DNA from: Synechococcales cyanobacterium PMM_0073
GTDB lineage: Bacteria; Cyanobacteriota; Cyanobacteriia; Elainellales; Elainellaceae
Assembly (NCBI GenBank): GCA_949127695.1
Contig: CASBQH010000204.1
Span: forward strand, 1 to 5,503
DNA length: 5,503 nt
Reading direction: 5' to 3'
The translations under genes and the position numbers were made by a program. Below, one piece after another: positions 1 through 4,343 of the stretch (position 1 is its first letter; each line of letters starts with the position of its first letter). Below the pieces are notes generated by a model that saw only the letters and a list, made by a program, of their open reading frames with translations, made no database searches and was not told the DNA's origin.

Positions 1-1116
1 ACCATGCTGTTTACGGTGGCCGCCTTAATCGGCGCAAATCTGGCGGCTGACCCAGCGCTGGCGACGCTGCCGGTGGCGCTGTCCCAGGTTGCCGTCATGC
101 TGACTACTATTCCTGCTTCTCTGCTGATGCAGCGCTGGGGACGACGCGCCGGGTTTGGCCTGGGAGCAGTGATCGGGATGCTGGGGGCTGGGCTAGGCGT
201 AGTCGCCGTGCTGGTGCAGAGCTTTCCGCTGTTTTGCTGGGCAACCGTGCTGTTTGGCATCTTCAATGGGTTCGCCGGATTCTATCGATTTGCGGCGGCA
301 GAAGCAGCCACCGAATCCTTTCGGGCTCAGGCCATTTCGCTGGTGGTGGCGGGCGGTGTGGTGGCGGCGCTGCTGGGGCCTAGCACGGCCAACTGGGCGA
401 AAGACTGGCTAGCTCTGCCGTTTGCGGGGTCGCTGCTGCCAATTGTAGGGCTACAGGCAGTGACGCTACTAGTGCTACGCGGGGTCGATTTGCCGCCGCT
501 GCGCGGGGTTGAGGCCAGCCAGTCAGGGCGTCCGCTGGGGGAAATTTTGCGTCAGCCTTTATTCGTCGTGGCTACAGTTAGCAGCATGGTGGGCTATAGC
601 GTCATGGTTTTGCTGATGACCGCTACGCCGCTAGCCATGACTGCCGTGCCGCATCCGTTTAGTCAGGCGGCTTTTGTAATTCAGTGGCATGTGCTGGGCA
701 TGTTTGCCCCGTCGTTTTTTACCGGAACGCTAATCCAGCGCTTTGGCGTACTCAATATCATTCTTTGTGGCATTGGCTTAAATCTGCTGGCGATTGGGAT
801 GAATTTAAGCGGCGTCGCAGTCCAGAACTTTTTAGTTGCGCTGACGCTGTTGGGCATTGGCTGGAACTTTATGTTTGTCGGAGCGACCACATTGCTGACT
901 CAGGTTTATCAACCCAGCGAGAAGGCCAAGACGCAGGCGGCACATGATTTTTTAATGTTTAGTGCAGTGGCGCTCTCGGCCTTTTTATCTGGACGACTGC
1001 TGAACATCTGGGGCTGGGCAACGCTGAATCAAATGGCAGCGCTGCCGCTGCTGCTGGCTTTGAGTACAATTCTATGGCTCAGGCTCTGGCCTCAAGTTCA
1101 GGATAGCCCTAGCTAG
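1..1116 (+). CDS. MFS transporter, 5'-truncated by the window edge
   Basis: This is an inner-membrane secondary transporter of the major facilitator superfamily; the substrate cannot be told from sequence. Counting from the ATG at position 4, hydrophobic segments lie at about residues 1-14, 20-42, 51-70, 75-95, 108-127, 139-158, 186-207, 222-244, 248-268, 273-299, 313-333 and 340-361, with a polar central loop at 160-185, which is the usual 6+6 MFS layout. QRWGRRAG (43-50) after the second helix resembles MFS motif A, and a weaker copy, GTLIQRFG (241-248), sits at the matching place in the second half. The glycine/proline-rich fifth helix ending in LLGP fits motif C. The ATG at 4 falls inside the first helix, the frame is open to base 1 and no ribosome binding site is visible, so the true start is probably some tens of codons upstream. 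It ends at TAG 1114-1116 and converges on the mqo-like gene. The superfamily call is firm; the subfamily is unknown. Confidence 0.88.
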   Translation, partial: TMLFTVAALIGANLAADPALATLPVALSQVAVMLTTIPASLLMQRWGRRAGFGLGAVIGMLGAGLGVVAVLVQSFPLFCWATVLFGIFNGFAGFYRFAAAEAATESFRAQAISLVVAGGVVAALLGPSTANWAKDWLALPFAGSLLPIVGLQAVTLLVLRGVDLPPLRGVEASQSGRPLGEILRQPLFVVATVSSMVGYSVMVLLMTATPLAMTAVPHPFSQAAFVIQWHVLGMFAPSFFTGTLIQRFGVLNIILCGIGLNLLAIGMNLSGVAVQNFLVALTLLGIGWNFMFVGATTLLTQVYQPSEKAKTQAAHDFLMFSAVALSAFLSGRLLNIWGWATLNQMAALPLLLALSTILWLRLWPQVQDSPS

Positions 1117-1160
1117 AAGAGCCACCCTAAACAAAATATCTGACTGCTGTAATCTTGCCT

Positions 1161-1188
1161 GCATTTAGATCACCGCATTTAGATCACC
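1161..1188. repeat. 14-bp perfect tandem duplication
   Basis: GCATTTAGATCACC occurs twice back to back (1161-1174 and 1175-1188) in the spacer between the convergent transporter and mqo-like genes. Its first eight bases, GCATTTAG, recur at 1237-1244 in the right arm of the neighbouring hairpin. It looks like a small replication-slippage duplication; no function is evident. Confidence 0.85.
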
Positions 1189-1197
1189 ACTACTAAA

Positions 1198-1244
1198 CTA
1201 AATGCCGCTGACGTTGGCGACAAAATCGCGGTTGCGGCATTTAG
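1198..1244. terminator. Probable bidirectional terminator hairpin between convergent genes
   Basis: CTAAATGCCGC (1198-1208) is perfectly complementary to GCGGCATTTAG (1234-1244), an 11-bp stem with a 25-nt loop. The loop can itself fold through GCGA (1217-1220) and TCGC (1226-1229). The right arm overlaps the TAA stop of the minus-strand gene (1241-1243). There is no clean T tract on either side; only TTTAG-type bases follow on the minus strand. It may therefore be an imperfect intrinsic terminator or an mRNA 3'-end stabiliser. The position between convergent genes supports the call. Confidence 0.5.
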
Positions 1245-2593
1245 CCCTGCGGCATTAGCGCTGGCTCAAAGCCTGAGCTGTCAAACTCGCAGCCAAGATG
1301 CTGCTGAATTCTCAGCACGTCTTGTTCGGCATTGCCCAGACAGGTGGTTGCTCCCGGCGAAGGCGTAATGTTAAAGCGCAGACCGTTGCCCGGATCAATC
1401 TCAGCCTGCCCCAAAATCAGCTGGCGCTGGCGGCGATCAATCAGCTGAGGCCGGATGCCGCCCACGCCCGCCGCAAACTCCAGATCTTCTAGCTGCAAAG
1501 ACGGCACAATTTTGCGAGCATCCTGGAGAAACAGCCGCCGATTTAGCAGCGGTAGTTCAAACGCCATATTCTTAAAAATATAGTTACGAATATCCCGCAC
1601 CTTAAACAGATCCCAAAGCACCGCCGCCACCGTCTGGTCAAATTTCAACACCTCAAAATAGTCAAACATGGTGCCGAGGCTGTAGCGCTCTAGCAGCGGC
1701 AAGGGCAGCGCCGTGGGGCCAAAGCGCGTTTTGCCCGGTGCGGTCACATCCGGATCGCCGTGAATCGCCGCAAACGGCAGCTTGTCATTTTGCACCGTAT
1801 AGACCTTGCCATTCAAGATCTCTGGCGTGAAGTAAAAGTTTCCGGCTACCGGCAGACAAGAATACTCCAGCCCAATTCCCATCCGATGGGCAAACAGCAG
1901 GCTGTGCCCGCCCGCCGAAACCACTACAAACTTCGCCGCTAGCGTACCCTCCGCCGTAATCACGCGATAGCCTGTGCCAGATGGCTCAATCCGCTGCACC
2001 TGCTGTCCCAGCCGCAGATCGATCGTTTTGTCAGTGCTGCATTCGGCAATGGCCTGCGCCTGATCGACAAACGACTGAGCCAGCGTGCCGTAGTTAATCG
2101 CCGTATATTCATCTAGAATTGAAATGGCCGTGACGGCTTCTGGGCGCAGCTCACCGTTGAGCTGCACCACGTTTGGCTCTACTTCGGCAATCTGTGCTTT
2201 GTCGAGCAGCCGCATGCCGGTAAAGTGCGGACTAAAGGTTTCGTAGCGCTGCCGTAGAAATTCGCATTCTGACTCCCCCACGCCCAGCACCATTTTCGGG
2301 AAGCGATAGATCACTTGGTCTCGCACGGCTGGCGGCAGCTGCTCGGCATAATGCACCAGCATCTGAGCTGGTCGTCGCACCTTCAGGGCTTTTTCGAGGC
2401 TGTAGTTGGTTTCAATATCGCCACAGTGAATCGTCTGGCTATTGTTGGTGGCCTTGGAGTTGACGGCTGCAATTGCCGGATACTTCTCGACTAGGGCGAT
2501 TTGCTTTAGGTCGGTGAAGGCGGCTAACATATAGAGCAATGCGGTGCCGGTGACACCGCCGCCAATAATCACCACATCATGCTGACTGTCCAT
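1241..2593 (-). CDS. mqo: Malate:quinone oxidoreductase (FAD-dependent, Helicobacter-type)
   Basis: The predicted enzyme is a peripheral membrane flavoprotein that oxidises L-malate to oxaloacetate and passes electrons to the quinone pool (EC 1.1.5.4), bypassing NAD-linked malate dehydrogenase. The N-terminus holds a Rossmann FAD motif, VVIIGGGVTG (residues 7-16), with the ribose-binding acidic residue E36 in LVEKY. Segments that match the family as I remember Helicobacter pylori Mqo are NNSQTIHCGDIETNY (50-64), CLPVAGNFYF with VYTVQNDKLPFAAIHGDPD in the middle, GVGGIRPQ (376-383) and NITPSPGATTCLGNA (408-422). The length of 450 equals that of the Helicobacter protein and is shorter than E. 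coli Mqo. No signal peptide is visible. The start is ATG (2591-2593), preceded on the minus strand by GGGAG (2602-2606) with 8-nt spacing; the stop is TAA at 1241-1243. It is transcribed alone. A related DAO-family 2-hydroxyacid oxidase is the main alternative. Confidence 0.88.
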   Translation of the reverse strand: MDSQHDVVIIGGGVTGTALLYMLAAFTDLKQIALVEKYPAIAAVNSKATNNSQTIHCGDIETNYSLEKALKVRRPAQMLVHYAEQLPPAVRDQVIYRFPKMVLGVGESECEFLRQRYETFSPHFTGMRLLDKAQIAEVEPNVVQLNGELRPEAVTAISILDEYTAINYGTLAQSFVDQAQAIAECSTDKTIDLRLGQQVQRIEPSGTGYRVITAEGTLAAKFVVVSAGGHSLLFAHRMGIGLEYSCLPVAGNFYFTPEILNGKVYTVQNDKLPFAAIHGDPDVTAPGKTRFGPTALPLPLLERYSLGTMFDYFEVLKFDQTVAAVLWDLFKVRDIRNYIFKNMAFELPLLNRRLFLQDARKIVPSLQLEDLEFAAGVGGIRPQLIDRRQRQLILGQAEIDPGNGLRFNITPSPGATTCLGNAEQDVLRIQQHLGCEFDSSGFEPALMPQG

Positions 2594-3033
2594 TTTGCTT
2601 GCTCCCTGCCGTTGGATAGAATATTAAATAAAATAGCCGCTTTGTAAAATCTCTGACAGACTTTTGGGTTAACCTAGTGAAGAGCAGGTGAAGCGAAGCC
2701 GCAGCCACTTTCCCAAACTGGGTCATTGCTTTTATATTTTACAAAACATCCTGGATTGCACAAGGGGCAAACTCACGAGCCAGCGCTTCCCAGAATCTCT
2801 GGGCTAGAAGAATCGTCTCTCTATTCTCTATGGAGTGGCTCTCTGACGCGCCGATGCACTACACTGATATCAATCCTGTAGCCGTATGGCTAGATCTATC
2901 GCGATTGAACGTTGTGAAGCTGCGTCAATCTGAGATTTTAGTCTGATATCCAGGATGCATATTTTAGGAATCAGCCTGCTTGACTCGGTTGATTCCTTTG
3001 TCCACCCCACCCAGATTTAAGAATAGGTGTACT
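2594..3033. other. 440-bp divergent intergenic region
   Basis: This spacer separates the divergent mqo-like gene and the small gene at 3034. Besides the mqo promoter it has a perfect 6-bp-stem hairpin, CCCAGA-ATC-TCTGGG (2789-2803). It also has two 10-bp inverted repeat pairs: 2641-2650 with 2736-2745 (TTTGTAAAAT/ATTTTACAAA) and 2747-2756 with 2948-2957 (CATCCTGGAT/ATCCAGGATG). One plus-strand frame is open from 2692 to the TGA at 2944-2946, but it has no supported start. I see no tRNA, no convincing promoter for the plus-strand gene and no mobile element. Confidence 0.6.
2621..2648 (-). promoter_or_regulatory. Candidate sigma-70 promoter of the mqo-like gene
   Basis: Read on the minus strand, TTTACA (2643-2648; five of six matches to TTGACA) is followed after 16 nt by TAATAT (2621-2626; four of six matches to TATAAT). 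An AT-rich stretch surrounds the -10 element. Transcription would begin near 2614, giving a leader of about 20 nt that still contains the GGGAG ribosome binding site. This is a pattern match only. Confidence 0.45.
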
Positions 3034-3303
3034 GTGAGTAAAACCATCCAAGAAGTTTTTCCAGAACTCGTTTGGAACGATGAACTAGAAGCCAAAGCTG
3101 CCCGCGATCGCCGCGCGGTTGAACTGCAAGAGCAGGGCTATATCTGCGTCTATGAAAACCTGTTTACGGTCGCCGGATATCGTGTTTTCTTACTCAAAGC
3201 CTCGCGCCCAGAGCCAATTGAGAAGCTGGAAGCTAGCCGCAAAGGGCGCGCTATTCCGCGCCCCAGACGCTCTCGCCCACCCCAGGCTTTTGAAGAGCGC
3301 TAG
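3034..3303 (+). CDS. Small hypothetical protein with basic C-terminal tail (89 aa)
   Basis: I do not recognise a function. The protein starts MSKTIQEVFPEL and is predicted soluble. Residues 1-58 are of mixed charge with an aromatic-rich core, including QGYICVYENLFTVAGYRVF (about 34-52), that reads like a compact alpha/beta fold. From about residue 65 the tail is strongly basic and proline-rich (KGRAIPRPRRSRPP), which suggests contact with nucleic acid or an acidic partner. I chose GTG 3034 because AGG at 3025-3027 lies 6 nt upstream and the folded-looking sequence begins there. A TTG at 2980 would add 18 residues of unconvincing composition. The HIP1 octamer lies inside the gene at 3104-3111. 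The gene is monocistronic, divergent from the mqo-like gene and closed by a strong terminator. I associate similar short proteins with cyanobacteria, but that is memory rather than a search. Confidence 0.75.
   Translation: MSKTIQEVFPELVWNDELEAKAARDRRAVELQEQGYICVYENLFTVAGYRVFLLKASRPEPIEKLEASRKGRAIPRPRRSRPPQAFEER
3104..3111. other. HIP1 octamer (GCGATCGC)
   Basis: This is the highly iterated palindrome that is over-represented in many cyanobacterial genomes. One copy is present here, within the 89-residue protein gene. A single copy gives only mild support for a cyanobacterial origin. Confidence 0.5.
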
Positions 3304-3345
3304 GCGAGGGATGATAAAACAGCAGAGGTTAGCTAGAGACTAAAC

Positions 3346-3380
3346 CAGCAGACCTGAGTGTAATACTCAGGTCTGCTGTT
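3346..3380. terminator. Bidirectional intrinsic terminator, 14-bp perfect stem
   Basis: CAGCAGACCTGAGT (3346-3359) pairs perfectly with ACTCAGGTCTGCTG (3365-3378) around a 5-nt loop, GTAAT. On the plus strand only TTGCATT follows; on the minus strand the hairpin is followed by GGTTTAGTCT. The T tracts are weak, but the long perfect stem between two convergent genes (ending at 3303 and 3423) fits a shared terminator. Confidence 0.8.
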
Positions 3381-3395
3381 GCATTCGCCTTGACT

Positions 3396-3421
3396 GTGCA
3401 GCTATCTGGTGCAGCTATCTG
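3396..3421. repeat. 13-bp perfect tandem duplication
   Basis: GTGCAGCTATCTG occurs at 3396-3408 and again at 3409-3421, directly beyond the stop codon of the minus-strand AT-hook-like gene (TAG at 3423-3425). It is non-coding, and no role is apparent. Confidence 0.85.
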
Positions 3422-3422
3422 C

Positions 3423-3920
3423 CTAGATCGCCTTCTTGCGGCCTCGCGTGGCTGGCTTTGGCGCAGGTTCAGCCGCTGCCTTCTTGCGGCCTCGCGTGGC
3501 TGGCTTTGGCGCAGGTTCAGCCGCTGTCTTCTGCCGACCTCGCGTGGGGGCAGGCGCTTCATCCACTTCGTCTTCTTCTACCGCCTTTGACCTACGCGCA
3601 GTCGTTTCAGCCGCATCTGTTCGCCGTCCGCGCTTGGCTGGAGCTTTGCGCTTGCGGGGGTCACTCAGGGATACATAGCGCTTGACGGTGGCCGCAGTGG
3701 TGGGAATACCGCTTTCAGCCAGCACGGCGATGATATCATCATAGTTATAGCCTTTGGCCATCGCGCTCTGGATCGGCTCTCGTAGCTGATCAATCGCTTC
3801 GCGTAGCGACATGCCCTCCTTGGGTTTGGCTGAAAGATCTTGCAAAAGTGAACCAACTTGGTCGATAGATTCCTTAGAAACGCTCACTGCTTTGGGTCGA
3901 TTACGAGTTGCTGTTGCCAT
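3423..3920 (-). CDS. Putative DNA-binding protein: HTH-like domain plus AT-hook-like basic tail (165 aa)
   Basis: The protein is probably cytoplasmic and nucleoid-associated or regulatory; this is inference from architecture, and I do not recognise a named family. Residues 1-36 are a polar N-terminus. Residues 37-85 form a helical domain (SLREAIDQL, then GYNYDDIIAVLAESGI and TTAATVKRYV) with the spacing of a helix-turn-helix, in which TAATVKRYV would be the recognition helix. From residue 88 the chain is low-complexity and Lys/Arg/Ala/Pro-rich. It carries RGRR (97-100), RGRQK (127-131) and RGRKK twice (143-147, 159-163), similar to AT-hook cores and histone H1-like tails. An acidic patch, EEDEVDE (115-121), interrupts it. 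Residues 132-163 are two 16-residue repeats encoded by an exact 48-bp duplication. The start is ATG 3918-3920 with a weak GGTGA upstream. It is monocistronic, converging on the 89-residue gene and divergent from the oxoprolinase gene. Confidence 0.82.
   Translation of the reverse strand: MATATRNRPKAVSVSKESIDQVGSLLQDLSAKPKEGMSLREAIDQLREPIQSAMAKGYNYDDIIAVLAESGIPTTAATVKRYVSLSDPRKRKAPAKRGRRTDAAETTARRSKAVEEDEVDEAPAPTRGRQKTAAEPAPKPATRGRKKAAAEPAPKPATRGRKKAI
3431..3526. repeat. 48-bp exact tandem duplication inside the AT-hook-like gene
   Basis: Bases 3431-3478 and 3479-3526 are identical over all 48 positions. On the coding (minus) strand each unit encodes about 16 residues, AAEPAPKPATRGRKK plus one. 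A third, degenerate unit follows from 3527 and encodes the PAPTRGRQK segment. Identity at every synonymous site points to a recent duplication or ongoing conversion, so copy number may vary between strains. Confidence 0.95.
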
Positions 3921-3954
3921 TTTTTAGTCACCGAGAGTAAATCAATTTAAACTC

Positions 3955-4003
3955 ATTCTATTCCTAACTCACGGAATTGCATAGTCATTGTGTTCTTTTT
4001 TTT
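3955..4003 (-). promoter_or_regulatory. Candidate promoter of the AT-hook-like gene, with upstream A-tract
   Basis: On the minus strand TAGAAT (3955-3960; five of six matches to the -10 consensus) lies about 35 nt before the ATG. The hexamer 17 nt upstream, TATGCA, is a poor -35. A run of eight A on this strand (3996-4003) would sit at about -48 to -55 from a start near 3948, where an UP element or curved A-tract could compensate for the weak -35. Confidence 0.35.
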
Positions 4004-4038
4004 ATCGTTGGGCATTTTGTTAGCTGCTGATCCAGATT

Positions 4039-4071
4039 ATCTGCCCGCTATCTGTCCGCCATCTGCCCAGC
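4039..4071. repeat. Three degenerate 11-bp tandem repeats
   Basis: ATCTGCCCGCT (4039-4049), ATCTGTCCGCC (4050-4060) and ATCTGCCCAGC (4061-4071) follow each other without gaps. They are non-coding. The 11-bp period is close to one DNA helical turn, which would place the repeats on one face, but a binding role is speculation. Confidence 0.7.
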
Positions 4072-4073
4072 GT

Positions 4074-4113
4074 ACCCGGCTCTGCCGCGAGATCTCAGGC
4101 AGAACAGCCCGGT
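4074..4113 (+). other. Long imperfect hairpin in intergenic region
   Basis: TCTGCC (4081-4086) pairs with GGCAGA (4098-4103). The stem continues outward, after a 3-nt bulge (4104-4106), through GGC/GCC and then ACC/GGT with one C-C mismatch, giving about 12 pairs in all. The loop contains the palindrome GAGATCTC. It is not next to the end of a gene, so a terminator role is not obvious; it could belong to a leader RNA, a small RNA or a DNA-level operator. Confidence 0.4.
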
Positions 4114-4151
4114 GAAACACCCGCGTCAACCCGCTGGCTCTACAGAACTTG

Positions 4152-4192
4152 AATAGCCTGCTGTAGCCCGAGGCTATTATCTAGGGAGATAA
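4152..4192 (+). other. Two adjacent hairpins upstream of the small ORF
   Basis: AATAGCCT (4152-4159) pairs perfectly with AGGCTATT (4171-4178). TTATCT (4177-4182) pairs perfectly with AGATAA (4187-4192) around an AGGG loop. The two share bases 4177-4178. The first also competes with an alternative pairing of GGCT-ct-ACAG (4136-4145) with CTGTAGCC (4161-4168). The AGGGAG at 4183-4188, the nearest Shine-Dalgarno-like sequence to the ATG at 4206, lies in the second hairpin. Confidence 0.4.
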
Positions 4193-4205
4193 ATAATCAG
4201 AGCTG

Positions 4206-4310
4206 ATGTACCAGAGTCAGCGGCAGGTTGTAGAGCAGCTCGGAATTGACATTGACCGCCTGCTTGAAACTGCGACAAGCGCAGTAGAATTCGGTTTGGC
4301 TGGCTGTTAG
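4206..4310 (+). CDS. Possible small protein ORF (34 aa), uncertain
   Basis: I do not recognise a function. The frame runs ATG 4206 to TAG 4308-4310 and begins MYQSQRQVVEQLGIDIDRLL, followed by 14 more residues ending in GLAGC. In its favour, it has coding-like composition (CAG, CTG, GAC and CGC codons), hydrophobic residues spaced as in an amphipathic helix, and a place directly ahead of the oxoprolinase gene, ending 33 nt before its ATG. Against it, there is no well-placed ribosome binding site (AGGGAG is 17 nt upstream), it is very short, and the best oxoprolinase promoter candidate falls inside it. It could be a leader peptide, an independent small protein or chance. The frame is closed by TAA at 4194-4196, so no longer form exists. 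Confidence 0.3.
   Translation: MYQSQRQVVEQLGIDIDRLLETATSAVEFGLAGC
4264..4290 (+). promoter_or_regulatory. Weak candidate promoter for the oxoprolinase gene
   Basis: TTGAAA (4264-4269; five of six matches) is followed after 15 nt, shorter than ideal, by TAGAAT (4285-4290; five of six). Transcription would begin near 4297, leaving a leader of about 47 nt that includes the AGGAG ribosome binding site at 4330-4334. A perfect TTGACA also occurs at 4246-4251 but has no partner -10 at normal spacing. Confidence 0.3.
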
Positions 4311-4343
4311 GCTACCTTTATACCGCAATAGGAGAGGGCGTTG

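Larger units (their letters stand above)
3921..4343. other. 423-bp divergent intergenic region with repeats and hairpins
   Basis: This spacer separates the AT-hook-like gene (minus) from the oxoprolinase gene (plus). From left to right it holds the minus-strand promoter near 3955, an eight-T run (3996-4003), an 11-bp degenerate repeat array (4039-4071), a long imperfect hairpin (4074-4113), further mutually overlapping hairpins (4136-4192), a 34-codon ORF (4206-4310) and a possible promoter for the oxoprolinase gene. No tRNA or known riboswitch fold was recognised. Confidence 0.6.

Noticed and set aside
681..947. ORFs on both strands inside the transporter gene
   Set aside because: They lie in other frames of a clear membrane protein gene, and their translations show no domain-like sequence.
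1298..1942. Plus-strand ORFs antisense to the mqo-like gene
   Set aside because: They are shadows of a well-supported FAD enzyme and have no ribosome binding sites or recognisable products.
2690..2809. 39-codon GTG-started ORF upstream of the mqo-like gene
   Set aside because: There is no ribosome binding site, the composition is poor, and it overlaps a longer stop-free frame that is itself doubtful.
2980..3033. TTG start giving an 18-residue longer form of the small hypothetical protein
   Set aside because: The added segment is unconvincing, and the GTG at 3034 has an AGG 6 nt upstream and begins the plausible protein. TTGACT at 2980 also has no matching -10, so it was not called a promoter.
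3431..3526. Possible CRISPR-like or mobile-element repeat
   Set aside because: The units are directly adjacent with no spacers and lie in frame within a gene, so this is a coding tandem duplication.
3390..3685. Several plus-strand ORFs opposite the AT-hook-like gene, with repeated segments
   Set aside because: They are antisense readings of the 48-bp tandem duplication; the minus-strand product has the sensible architecture.
3996..4003. Eight-T run read as a plus-strand terminator tail
   Set aside because: No stem of useful strength precedes it and no plus-strand gene ends nearby; an upstream A-tract for the minus-strand promoter fits better.
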